A stretch of 64,000 nt of DNA from Pelagibacterales bacterium SAG-MED19 (GTDB taxonomy: Bacteria; Pseudomonadota; Alphaproteobacteria; Pelagibacterales; Pelagibacteraceae): NCBI GenBank assembly GCA_014654035.1, contig JACWDQ010000004.1:1-64000 (forward strand), given 5' to 3'. The notes under the pieces are model-generated. The model worked only from the letters and a program-made list of their open reading frames with translations. It was not told the DNA's origin and ran no database searches. Positions 9,784-18,460 of this stretch are shown in pieces (position 1 is the stretch's first letter; the number at the start of each line of letters is the position of its first letter). The position numbers were made by a program, and so were the translations under genes.

Positions 9784-11240
9784 TAATTAATCGAAGCTTC
9801 AAGGAATTCAAGTTTCGACATAGAAGCAAAAAAAATCAAATTATTTATACGTCAAAAAAAATAAAAAATGACGAAGACATATTGAATTTGATTAATAACT
9901 TTTTAATTGAAAAAAATAGTTTTGTTTTTGAGTCTGTTGAGAAAGGAAAAATCAAAGGTCGATATACTATATTTGGTAAAAATCCTGACAAAATATGGGA
10001 ATTTAATAATAATAATTCATACTTAATTAAGAATAAAAAGAAACTGAAGTTAAAACAAAAACCTCAAAAACTAATTGAAAATATAATTGAAGAATTTAGA
10101 TTTAAAATTCCCCCAAGTTTACCTCCAATATCTTCTTTAATTTCTGGTTATTTTTCATATGACTCAATCAGATACATAGAAAATATTCCAAATACCTGTA
10201 AAGATGATATGAAAGTACCTGATGTAAGACTTTTAAGACCAAGAACACTGGTAATACATGATAATTTAAAAAAAAAGATTTTCTATATAGTTAATGTATT
10301 TGGTGATGAAAACATAAAAAATTATTCTAAAAAATATTTAGAAATTAAATCTGACTTAACAAATCTATTAAATCAATCTTTAAATAAAAAAACTTCTACG
10401 CCCTCGATCAATAACCTAAATAAGATTACAATCAAATCAAACACCTCAAGAAATAAGTTCATAAGTATGGTTAACAAAGCAAAAAAATACATTGCTCTTG
10501 GAGATATTTTTCAAGTAGTTTTAAGTCAAAGATTTGAGGCAAAATTATCCAAAGAACCTATAGAAATATATAAAAAACTAAGAGTAACAAATCCCTCACC
10601 TTTCATGTATTTTTTTAATTTTAATGATTTTCAGATAATAGGTGCAAGTCCTGAAATTTTAGTCCGACTAAGAAATAATAAAATTACAGTCAGACCAATA
10701 GCTGGGACAAGACCTCGAGGTAAAAATACTAAGCAAGATAAATTTTATGAAAAGGATTTACTTAAAGATAAAAAAGAACTATCTGAACATTTAATGTTGC
10801 TTGATCTAGGGAGAAACGATGCTGGAAAAGTATCAAAAATAAATACAGTTAAAGTTACTGAAAGTTTTGTAATTGAAAGATATTCCCACGTGATGCATAT
10901 AGTTTCAAATGTAGTTGGCGTATATAACAAAATGTACTCAAAATTTAAATCTTTACTAGCTGGATTCCCTGCTGGTACAGTTTCTGGTGCTCCAAAAATA
11001 AGAGCAATGGAAATTATAGATGAATTAGAAAATTCAAAAAGAAAAGTATATGCAGGTGGAATTGGATATTTTTCTGCTAATGGAGAATTTGATACTTGTA
11101 TAGCCCTAAGAACTGCCATAGCAAAAAATAATAAATTTTATGTTCAAGCTGGGGCAGGAATTGTTGCTGACAGTATACCGAAAAAAGAATATGAAGAAAC
11201 GGTAAATAAAGCTAAAGCTTTAATAAATGCATTAAGATAA
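9780..11240 (+). CDS. trpE: Anthranilate synthase component I
   Basis: First committed step of tryptophan synthesis, chorismate to anthranilate. 486 residues. N-terminal regulatory half with GYFSYDSIRYIE; C-terminal chorismate-binding half with IIGASPEILVRL, RPIAGTRPRGKNTKQD, EHLMLLDLGRNDAGKVSK, AGFPAGTVSGAPKIRAMEII and GGIGYFSANGEFDTCIALRT. Gene order trpE-trpG-trpD-trpC with 1-8 base overlaps suggests a single mRNA that also carries the upstream chaperone gene. No leader peptide or attenuator fits before trpE, because its start lies inside the preceding gene. Confidence 0.96.
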   Translation: MIINRSFKEFKFRHRSKKNQIIYTSKKIKNDEDILNLINNFLIEKNSFVFESVEKGKIKGRYTIFGKNPDKIWEFNNNNSYLIKNKKKLKLKQKPQKLIENIIEEFRFKIPPSLPPISSLISGYFSYDSIRYIENIPNTCKDDMKVPDVRLLRPRTLVIHDNLKKKIFYIVNVFGDENIKNYSKKYLEIKSDLTNLLNQSLNKKTSTPSINNLNKITIKSNTSRNKFISMVNKAKKYIALGDIFQVVLSQRFEAKLSKEPIEIYKKLRVTNPSPFMYFFNFNDFQIIGASPEILVRLRNNKITVRPIAGTRPRGKNTKQDKFYEKDLLKDKKELSEHLMLLDLGRNDAGKVSKINTVKVTESFVIERYSHVMHIVSNVVGVYNKMYSKFKSLLAGFPAGTVSGAPKIRAMEIIDELENSKRKVYAGGIGYFSANGEFDTCIALRTAIAKNNKFYVQAGAGIVADSIPKKEYEETVNKAKALINALR

Positions 11241-11812
11241 TGAAAATAATACTAATAGATAACTATGATAGTTTTACATTCAACTTGTTTCATTATTTAT
11301 CATCTTTAAAAGTAAACGTGGATGTTATTAGAAATGATAAAATTTCCTCAAAAGAAATTGTAAAAAAAAAATATAATAAAATTGTAATTTCACCAGGTCC
11401 AGGCAACCCAAACCAGTCTGGAAATTGTTTAAAAATAGTAAAATCTCTTTATAAAACAATGCCTATTTTAGGTGTTTGTTTAGGTCATCAAATAATTGGG
11501 CAGATTTTTGGTTCTAAAATAATACAAGCTAAGAAATTAATGCATGGTAAAACAAGTAAAATTATATCAAAAAGGACTGGGATTTTAAAAGGTTTGCCTA
11601 AAAATTTTGAGGCAACCAGATACCATAGTTTGATTATTGATAAAAAAACTTTGTCAAGAGACATCGAAATTACTGCAGAAACTAAAGATGGAATTATTAT
11701 GGGTATTAAACATAAAAAATACAATGTACATGGTGTGCAATTCCATCCTGAAAGTATTAAAACTAAGTTAGGATTAAAAATTTTAAAAAATTTTATTAAA
11801 TATAAGAATTAA
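11240..11812 (+). CDS. trpG: Anthranilate synthase component II (glutamine amidotransferase)
   Basis: Supplies ammonia from glutamine to TrpE. 190 residues, class I amidotransferase. The N-terminus is IDNYDSFTFNL, the oxyanion loop ISPGPGNPNQSG, the nucleophile Cys80 in LGVCLGHQIIGQIFG, and the His-Glu of the triad in HGVQFHPESI. It shares one base with trpE (TAATG) and with trpD. As no separate pabA is seen here, it may also serve PabB for folate, as amphibolic TrpG does elsewhere (inference). Confidence 0.95.
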   Translation: MKIILIDNYDSFTFNLFHYLSSLKVNVDVIRNDKISSKEIVKKKYNKIVISPGPGNPNQSGNCLKIVKSLYKTMPILGVCLGHQIIGQIFGSKIIQAKKLMHGKTSKIISKRTGILKGLPKNFEATRYHSLIIDKKTLSRDIEITAETKDGIIMGIKHKKYNVHGVQFHPESIKTKLGLKILKNFIKYKN

Positions 11813-12804
11813 TGAAACAATACATTGATAAAATTAAAGAAAAACAAAACCTTACATTTGAAGAAAGTAAAGCAGCTTTTGAATTATTAATGGAAGGCAA
11901 AGCTGAAGATCAAGAAATATTTGATTTTTTGACAAGTTTATCAGCGAAAGGTGAAACTTCCGATGAAATAGCTGGTGGAGTTTTTGTACTTAGAAATAAG
12001 TCCAAAAGAGTAAATGTTGAAAATTGTGTTGACACATGTGGTACTGGTGGAGACGGTATGAACACACTTAATATATCAACAGCCTCTGCATTGTTGCTTG
12101 CAAGTATGGGTGTTAAAGTGGCTAAACATGGTAATAAAGCAGTTTCATCTAAATGTGGATCTGGTGATGTATTAGAGGCTTTAAATATAAAAATTGATTT
12201 AGAACCAAATGACATAGAAACTCAAATTAATAAGAATAATTTTGGTTTTATGTTTGCACCTAATTATCATAGTGCTATGAAGTTTGTTGGACCAACTAGG
12301 AAAAAAATTGGAAAAAGAACTATATTTAACATGATTGGACCGTTAAGTAGCCCTGCTCTAGTAAAAAGACAAGTAGTTGGTGTCTTTGATCAAAAACTAT
12401 TAAAAATATTTGTGAATGCATTGAATAATTTGGATATTAAGTTCGCATGGATTGTAAATAGTGAAGATGGTTTAGATGAGATTTCACCTTATGCTAAAAC
12501 AAATGTAATGCAATTAAAAGATAATAAGATCTCTAAAATTATTATTGATCCAAAAGAATTAAATATTAATGCAGAAAGATTTAATAATCTTGTTGGTGAT
12601 GATGCTAAATTTAATGCAGATAAAATGATTAATATATTTAAAGGTGAGGATAATGATTTTTCAAAAGCTGTCTGCTTAAACGCTGCTGCAGGGTTAATAG
12701 TAAATGAAACTCATCAAAATTTTACCGATGCATATAATAATGCAAGAGAACATATTTTATCAAATAAAGTTGTTAAACATTTAGAAAAAATTCAAAATGG
12801 CTGA
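11812..12804 (+). CDS. trpD: Anthranilate phosphoribosyltransferase
   Basis: Transfers the phosphoribosyl group from PRPP to anthranilate. 330 residues. The PRPP/substrate loop reads DTCGTGGDGMNTLNISTA (around residue 80), followed by VAKHGNKAVSSKCGSGDVLE and later GPTRKKIGKRTIFNMIGPLS. It overlaps trpC by 8 bases. Confidence 0.96.
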   Translation: MKQYIDKIKEKQNLTFEESKAAFELLMEGKAEDQEIFDFLTSLSAKGETSDEIAGGVFVLRNKSKRVNVENCVDTCGTGGDGMNTLNISTASALLLASMGVKVAKHGNKAVSSKCGSGDVLEALNIKIDLEPNDIETQINKNNFGFMFAPNYHSAMKFVGPTRKKIGKRTIFNMIGPLSSPALVKRQVVGVFDQKLLKIFVNALNNLDIKFAWIVNSEDGLDEISPYAKTNVMQLKDNKISKIIIDPKELNINAERFNNLVGDDAKFNADKMINIFKGEDNDFSKAVCLNAAAGLIVNETHQNFTDAYNNAREHILSNKVVKHLEKIQNG

Positions 12805-13588
12805 AAATGTTCTTGAAAAAATAATTAATAAGAAAATTGAAAAAATAGTAAATATAAAAAAAACTATTTCGCTTGAGTCATTAGATGAATTAATTAATAC
12901 AAATAAAACATTTATAAATTTTAAAGAAAAAATCGAAAATAATATAAAAGAAGATAAATATTCAGTTATTGCTGAAATTAAAAAAGCAAGTCCCTCGGCT
13001 GGTGTAATTATAAAAGATTATGATCCTGTTAATATAGCAAACATATATAATAATAATAAAGCAACTTGTTTATCAGTTTTGACTGAAGAAGATTTTTTTT
13101 TAGGAAACCTGATACATATAAGCAAGATTAAACAAAAAGTTAATTTACCAATTTTATGTAAGGACTTTTTTGTAGATAAATTTCAAGTACCCTTAGCAAA
13201 AAGTTACGGAGCTGATGCAATATTAATTATATTAGCTGGTGTTAGTAATGAAGTTGCTGATGATTTATATAACGAAGCACTTAACTTAAACATGTCGGTA
13301 ATTGTTGAAGTTCATACTGCTGAAGAAGCAAAGAGTGCCTTAAGATTTAAAGATGCTTTAATTGGAATAAATAATAGAAATTTAAAAACTTTAAAAACTG
13401 ACATAAATACAACTTTTGATATTCATGATGTTTTAATTGATCATCCTGGTCCATTAATTTCTGAAAGTGGAATAAAAACAAAAGATGAACTGTTAGAACT
13501 CTCAAACAAAACCTCTATTAAAACTTTTTTAATTGGTGAATCACTTTTGAAAAATTTAGATAATAATTCTATTTTTTCAGTTCTTTAG
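12797..13588 (+). CDS. trpC: Indole-3-glycerol phosphate synthase
   Basis: Ring-closing step of tryptophan synthesis. 263 residues, TIM barrel. Motifs: VIAEIKKASPSAGVI (catalytic Lys and phosphate contact), ILCKDFFVDKFQV, ADAILIILAGV, LIGINNRNLKTL and LISESGI. It is monofunctional, with no TrpF domain. trpF, trpB and trpA are not in the window. It is the last gene of the unit and is followed directly by a hairpin plus T-run. Confidence 0.96.
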   Translation: MAENVLEKIINKKIEKIVNIKKTISLESLDELINTNKTFINFKEKIENNIKEDKYSVIAEIKKASPSAGVIIKDYDPVNIANIYNNNKATCLSVLTEEDFFLGNLIHISKIKQKVNLPILCKDFFVDKFQVPLAKSYGADAILIILAGVSNEVADDLYNEALNLNMSVIVEVHTAEEAKSALRFKDALIGINNRNLKTLKTDINTTFDIHDVLIDHPGPLISESGIKTKDELLELSNKTSIKTFLIGESLLKNLDNNSIFSVL

Positions 13589-13620
13589 CCAAATAATCCC
13601 CTATTTTATTGGCTTTTTTT
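13587..13620 (+). terminator. Rho-independent terminator after trpC
   Basis: Starting inside the trpC stop codon, GCCAAATAA and TTATTGGC can pair (one bulged A) around a short loop and are followed by seven T residues (13614-13620). This closes the trp unit just before the SOS box of lexA. Confidence 0.7.
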
Positions 13621-13638
13621 ACTATTGTGAATTGTGGA

Positions 13639-13653
13639 GAACTTTTGTAGAAC
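13639..13653 (+). promoter_or_regulatory. SOS (LexA) box upstream of lexA
   Basis: GAAC, seven bases, GAAC (GAAC at 13639-13642 and 13650-13653). This direct repeat is the established LexA operator form in Alphaproteobacteria (GTTC-N7-GTTC and equivalents). It ends 24 bases before the lexA ATG, as expected for autorepression. A second, imperfect copy (GTAC-N7-GTTC, 13661-13675) follows and ends 2 bases before the start codon. Confidence 0.8.
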
Positions 13654-13677
13654 AGATTTTGTACGATATTTGTTCTT

Positions 13678-14355
13678 ATGCTAACAAAAAAACAAAAAAA
13701 CCTGCTTTTATTTATCAACAAGAAGTTGAGAAGCTCTGGCGTATCTCCTTCTTATGAAGAAATGAAAGAGTCGCTAAATTTAAAGTCTAAGTCAGGAATT
13801 CATAGATTAATCAGTGCATTAGAAGAAAGAGGATTTATTAAAAGACTTGCTCATAAAGCAAGAGCATTAGAAGTGATTAAATTGCCAGAAACAGCTTCAG
13901 CAAACGATATTTACAACAGTTTTTCACCGAGTGTTATTAAGGGTGGTTTAGACGAAGATAAACCTATGTCTGATGACATAGAAGTGCCTGTTTTAGGAAA
14001 AATAGCCGCTGGAACTCCTGTGGAAGCTATTCAAAATGAGGTTTCAAGAATTCCATTGCCTAGTAACTTAGAAAAAAATGGTGATTATTTTGGTCTTAAA
14101 GTCCAAGGTGACTCGATGATTGAAGCTGGGATTAACGAAGGTGATACTGTTATAATTAAACGAACAGACACTGCTGACAATGGAAAAATAGTTGTTGCTC
14201 TAATTGATGAGCATGAGGCTATGCTCAAAAGAATTAGAAAAAAAGGTAAAGTGGTAGCACTTGAAAGTGCAAATAAAAACTACGAAACTAAAATATTTGG
14301 CCCAGATAGAGTTAAAGTGCAGGGCGTATTGGTATCTTTATATAGAAACTTCTAG
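13678..14355 (+). CDS. lexA: LexA repressor
   Basis: SOS repressor and self-cleaving protease. 225 residues. The N-terminal winged helix-turn-helix spans about residues 1-65 (SGVSPSYEEMKESLNLKSKS). The linker carries the Ala111-Gly112 cleavage bond (IAAGTPVEA). The S24 peptidase domain has Ser146 (GDSMIEAGI) and the general base Lys184 (AMLKRIRKKG). The start follows two LexA-type operator sequences. The downstream gene gltX starts 22 bases away and may share the transcript. Confidence 0.96.
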   Translation: MLTKKQKNLLLFINKKLRSSGVSPSYEEMKESLNLKSKSGIHRLISALEERGFIKRLAHKARALEVIKLPETASANDIYNSFSPSVIKGGLDEDKPMSDDIEVPVLGKIAAGTPVEAIQNEVSRIPLPSNLEKNGDYFGLKVQGDSMIEAGINEGDTVIIKRTDTADNGKIVVALIDEHEAMLKRIRKKGKVVALESANKNYETKIFGPDRVKVQGVLVSLYRNF

Positions 14356-14377
14356 TAAAATAGTCTAAACATTTTCA

Positions 14378-15778
14378 ATGAAAAAAGTAGCAACAAGATT
14401 TGCTCCATCCCCTACTGGACCTTTGCATATTGGAGGTGTAAGAACAGCTTTGTTTAATTGGTTATATTCTAAAAATCAAAAAGGTGATTTTTATCTAAGA
14501 GTTGAAGATACTGATAAAGAAAGATCAAAAGACAAATATAAAGATCAAATAGTTAAATCCCTTAAATGGATTGGTATTAACTATGATGGAGAAGAGTATA
14601 TACAATCAAAAAAAATTGAAGATCACATAAAAGTTGCAAGTGAATTACTTAAAAATGGTCATGCATACAAATGTTATTGCTCAAGTGAAGAAGTAGAGGA
14701 ACAAAAAAAAAGAGCAAGACAGAAAAAAATTCCTTATATCTATGATAGAAAATGGAGAGATAAGAAAGAAACTGATGCCCCAAAAGATATTAAACCAGTT
14801 ATAAGGTTTAAAAGTAAAATAGATGGAACATCAGTGTTAAAAGATTTGGTCCAAGGTGATGTTGAAATAGATAATAATACTATAGAAGATTTTATTATTT
14901 TAAGAAATGATGGAACTCCAACATACAACTTATCCGCATCTGTGGATGACCATCAAATGAATATGACGCACATAATTAGAGGTGATGACCATAAGATAAA
15001 TACCTTCAAACAAATACAAATTTATCAAGCTATGAAATGGGAATTACCATCTTTTGCGCATATACCTTTAATACATACAATTGAAGGAAAGAAATTATCA
15101 AAGAGAGATAAGGCATCTACGTTAGATGATTACTCTAAAATTGGTATTATGCCAGATGCTCTAAGGAATTATCTTCTTAGATTAGGATGGTCTTATAAAG
15201 ATAAAGAAATTTTCACTCTTGATGAAAGTATTAAGCATTTTAATCTCGAAGGAATTGGAAAATCTCCATCTAAGTTAGATATGAGTAGAATTTTATCAAT
15301 GAATGAACACTATATTAAGAATATTGATGAAAACGATTTATTCAATCAACTAACCGGGTATTGTAAATTGTATAAAAGTGAAATTAAATCACATAAAAAA
15401 GATAGGATTAAAAAATCCCTTACTTTCCTAAAAAATAAAGCTAAAACCTTGGAAGATATATTTAATAATGGTCAATATATAATGGTGGATGAGGTTAACT
15501 TTGATCAAAATGACATTAAATTAATAGATAATAAAGCTAAAAAAGTCATTTCTGATTTCAATAATCAATTTGGTAGTGTTGATAAACTAAGTAAAGAAAC
15601 ATTAGAACCTATAGTAAACGAATTAATTAAGTCAAATGACACTAATTTTAAAGGAGTTGGACAACCTTTGAGAATAGCTTTAACAGGCTCAAAATTTGGA
15701 CCTGGAATATATGATATAATTATTTCACTTGGAAAAGAAGAAGTAGCAAAAAGATTAACCAATAAGAAACTTAGTTAA
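14378..15778 (+). CDS. gltX: Glutamyl-tRNA synthetase
   Basis: Charges tRNA-Glu (possibly also tRNA-Gln where GlnRS is absent). 466 residues, class I synthetase. The N-terminal nucleotide-binding motif is FAPSPTGPLHIGG (HIGH box), then GDFYLRVEDTDKERS, a zinc-region remnant around CYCSSEE, IRGDDH, and KLSKRDKAST as the KMSKS loop. The C-terminal anticodon-binding part is helical. Its last 24 bases overlap the end of the convergent lpxB. Confidence 0.96.
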   Translation: MKKVATRFAPSPTGPLHIGGVRTALFNWLYSKNQKGDFYLRVEDTDKERSKDKYKDQIVKSLKWIGINYDGEEYIQSKKIEDHIKVASELLKNGHAYKCYCSSEEVEEQKKRARQKKIPYIYDRKWRDKKETDAPKDIKPVIRFKSKIDGTSVLKDLVQGDVEIDNNTIEDFIILRNDGTPTYNLSASVDDHQMNMTHIIRGDDHKINTFKQIQIYQAMKWELPSFAHIPLIHTIEGKKLSKRDKASTLDDYSKIGIMPDALRNYLLRLGWSYKDKEIFTLDESIKHFNLEGIGKSPSKLDMSRILSMNEHYIKNIDENDLFNQLTGYCKLYKSEIKSHKKDRIKKSLTFLKNKAKTLEDIFNNGQYIMVDEVNFDQNDIKLIDNKAKKVISDFNNQFGSVDKLSKETLEPIVNELIKSNDTNFKGVGQPLRIALTGSKFGPGIYDIIISLGKEEVAKRLTNKKLS

Positions 15779-16891
15779 TACTGAGGAAGCTTCATCAGAA
15801 GATGAGGTTTTTGATCTGATTTTAGTTAAAGTTTCCTCACAATCATTAATTTGTTTTTTCATTAATTCTGGATTTTTTAAAAAATAGACAACTGAATTGT
15901 AAATTTCTTTAGCATTGCATTCTTCTTGTATTAATTCTGGAATTATTTCTTTGTTATTAATTATATTAATGATGTTAGCAAATTTTATTTTGACCAACAT
16001 TTTAACAATTAAAAAATTTAAAAAATTCATTTTATAGATAATTATAGAAGGAACTTTAGCATTACAGATTTCAAGAGAAACTGTGCCAGATTTAGAAATT
16101 GCAAAAGTAGATTTATTTAGTATTTGTTTTTTTATATTTTCATCAGAAATAACTTCGACATTTTTAAATTTTATATTATTAATTTTTTCAACAATTAAAT
16201 TCTTATTTTCATCAGTTGCATGAAATACAAAAGTTAAATTATCAAATTTTGTATTTATCATATTTATAAAATCTATTAATATAGGTAAAAGTATATTTAC
16301 TTCAGATGATCTACTACCAGAAAAAAGAGAAATAATTTTTTTATCATTTGATATAATGGTAGATAGATCTATCTTATCTTTAGTTTCATACTCCAATAAT
16401 GGATGTCCCACAAAAGTATTTGGAATATTTTCTTTATCAAAATATTTTTTTTCAAAATCAAATAATAATAAAATATGATCTAAGAATTTTTTAAACTTTT
16501 TTATTCTACCCTCTCGCCAAACCCATACTTGTGGAGCCACATAATGAACTGTTTTGATCTCATTATTTAATTTTTTTACTTTTTCAGCAACTCTTAATGT
16601 AAAATCAGGACTATCTACACTAAATAAAATATCTGGATTAAATTTTATTATCTCCTCTACAGTTTTATTTATTTTATTCTTTATTTTAAAAATATTTAAT
16701 AAAACACTAGTGAATCCAATGTAAGTAATTTCTTTAAGGTTAAAAATAGATTTTATTCCTAATGAATTTAAATGTGTTCCACCGACGCATGAATACTCAA
16801 TATTAGGATTGTTCTTTTGAAGTTTAGATATAACTTTAGAAGCAAGTTTATCTCCAGAAGGTTCGCCGGTTAATATAAAAATTTTTTTCAT
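15755..16891 (-). CDS. lpxB: Lipid-A-disaccharide synthase
   Basis: GT19 glycosyltransferase joining UDP-2,3-diacylglucosamine and lipid X. 378 residues. Motifs: GEPSGDKLASKVISKL at the N-terminus, SVDSPDFTLRVA, HYVAPQVWVWREGRIKKF, FVGHPLLE, LFSGSRSSEV and SKSGTVSLEICNAKVP. It is the last gene of the leftward rpsB-lpxB unit and overlaps lpxI by 4 bases. Confidence 0.95.
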   Translation of the reverse strand: MKKIFILTGEPSGDKLASKVISKLQKNNPNIEYSCVGGTHLNSLGIKSIFNLKEITYIGFTSVLLNIFKIKNKINKTVEEIIKFNPDILFSVDSPDFTLRVAEKVKKLNNEIKTVHYVAPQVWVWREGRIKKFKKFLDHILLLFDFEKKYFDKENIPNTFVGHPLLEYETKDKIDLSTIISNDKKIISLFSGSRSSEVNILLPILIDFINMINTKFDNLTFVFHATDENKNLIVEKINNIKFKNVEVISDENIKKQILNKSTFAISKSGTVSLEICNAKVPSIIIYKMNFLNFLIVKMLVKIKFANIINIINNKEIIPELIQEECNAKEIYNSVVYFLKNPELMKKQINDCEETLTKIRSKTSSSDEASSVLTKFLIG

Positions 16892-17682
16892 TTTACTGAG
16901 ATAAACATTTTATTTTTATTGGCAAATTTAATGCATTTATTTTTATCCAAAAAAACATGTTGTTTGTTTTTAATTACAATGCCTTTCAATCCAGCAGTCT
17001 TACTTTGTTTTATAGTTTTCAATCCAATTGTTGGAAGATCTACTCTTAGGTCTTGTTTTTTTTTTGGAAATTTAACTAAAACTCCAAGATTTCTAAATTT
17101 TTTACTTCTGCTTTTTTCAAGCATTTTTTTTGTTCCACCTTTTCCTTCTATAGAAACTACTTTATTATTTCTAACTACAACTCCTTGGCTAAAATTATAT
17201 TGTCTTAAATTATTTAGAGTATTTATTGCTTTTTTAATATCTAATTGATCTAGTTTGTTTGGTTTAAATTTTGAATAATTGCCTTTTTTTAATGAAAGTT
17301 CAGGATTAAATTTAAGTGAATTTTCAGTTTTGATATTGTTTTGAGCTAATATCTTAATGATTTCTTTAAGAATTGCTGCATCACCAAGTTTAGATGCTTT
17401 AATTATTCTGGGAATATAATAAATACCTTTAAAATCTAGTTTTAATTTAGAAAAGTTTGGTTTGTTAACTTTTCCAGCAAATAATATTTTTTTACATTTG
17501 TTTTCTTTTAGAATATTAATAATTTTACCGAATTGACCCATAGAAACTGGATAAGACTTTCTATCTGATTTAAATTTCTTTGACTTTGACAAATCAATTA
17601 TCAAATATTTAATTTTTCTTTTTTTAACCGTTTTAAGAATTTCCTTTGGAAAATCAGTGTCACCAAAAATTAATCCTATCAT
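16888..17682 (-). CDS. lpxI: UDP-2,3-diacylglucosamine hydrolase, LpxI type
   Basis: 264 residues, the LpxI (former DUF1009) family that replaces LpxH in Alphaproteobacteria and yields lipid X plus UMP. Family features are the N-terminal IGLIFGDTDFPKEI segment, LGDAAILKEI in the middle, and the C-terminal domain with QGVVVRNNKVVSIEGKGGT and DLRVDLPTIGLKTI. It is placed between lpxA and lpxB with 1-4 base junctions, the standard alphaproteobacterial position. Confidence 0.93.
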   Translation of the reverse strand: MIGLIFGDTDFPKEILKTVKKRKIKYLIIDLSKSKKFKSDRKSYPVSMGQFGKIINILKENKCKKILFAGKVNKPNFSKLKLDFKGIYYIPRIIKASKLGDAAILKEIIKILAQNNIKTENSLKFNPELSLKKGNYSKFKPNKLDQLDIKKAINTLNNLRQYNFSQGVVVRNNKVVSIEGKGGTKKMLEKSRSKKFRNLGVLVKFPKKKQDLRVDLPTIGLKTIKQSKTAGLKGIVIKNKQHVFLDKNKCIKFANKNKMFISVK

Positions 17683-17683
17683 T

Positions 17684-18460
17684 TTACGAAAATGGTGTGC
17701 AAATAGATCTTTTTTTATCTTTTGTTATAAAGTCAATTACATTCTTAACTAATGAATTTTCTTGAAAAGAACCATTCAATTTACTTATATTTTCGTTGAT
17801 ATTTTTTGTGGCAAAAATCTCCTTATAAGCTTCACTTAAACCTAATATGTCCTTATTTTCAAACTTTGCTCTTCTTAAGCCTATTAGGTTTAATCCTTGT
17901 AATGAATTTCTATTTCCTGTTGATAATCCATAAGGAATTACGTCATGCAGTACACCTGTCATCCCACCGATCATTGCCATTTTTCCAATCCTTGTGAATT
18001 GTTGAACTGCAGAGTTTCCCCCTATCACAACATTATCTTCAATAATTGCGTGGCCACCTAAAGGTACATTATTTGCAATAATTACATTATTTCCAACCTG
18101 ACAATCATGAGCAATATGGGATGAAATCATAAACAAACAATTATTTCCTATAACTGTTTTACCACCTCCACCAACTGTTCCTGGATTTATTGTAACATAT
18201 TCTCTGATCTTATTATTATCTCCAATTATCAGATTAGTTGGCTCTCCTGCATATTTTAAATCTTGTGGTTCGTTAATAGAGACAAAGGGATATATCTTAT
18301 TCCCTTTACCAATCTTAACATTTCCAGAAATATTTACATGTGATTGGATATCAGTATTTTCTCCAATCTCGACATTAGGGCCTATTACACAATATGGACC
18401 TACTTTAACATTTTTTTCTAATTTTGCTTTTGGGTCTATGATTGCAGTTCTGTCTATCAT
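17684..18460 (-). CDS. lpxA: UDP-N-acetylglucosamine acyltransferase
   Basis: First step of lipid A synthesis. 258 residues. A left-handed beta-helix of hexapeptide repeats fills residues ~1-185 (many I-G-x-N repeats). The catalytic His is His118 in SSHIAHDCQVGNN. The C-terminal helical domain begins at LNLIGLRRAKFENKDI. It overlaps lpxD by 4 bases. Confidence 0.96.
   Translation of the reverse strand: MIDRTAIIDPKAKLEKNVKVGPYCVIGPNVEIGENTDIQSHVNISGNVKIGKGNKIYPFVSINEPQDLKYAGEPTNLIIGDNNKIREYVTINPGTVGGGGKTVIGNNCLFMISSHIAHDCQVGNNVIIANNVPLGGHAIIEDNVVIGGNSAVQQFTRIGKMAMIGGMTGVLHDVIPYGLSTGNRNSLQGLNLIGLRRAKFENKDILGLSEAYKEIFATKNINENISKLNGSFQENSLVKNVIDFITKDKKRSICTPFS

Noticed and set aside
10745-11119. 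124-codon frame antisense to trpE
   Set aside because: Lies opposite the conserved catalytic half of trpE, no start context or family match.
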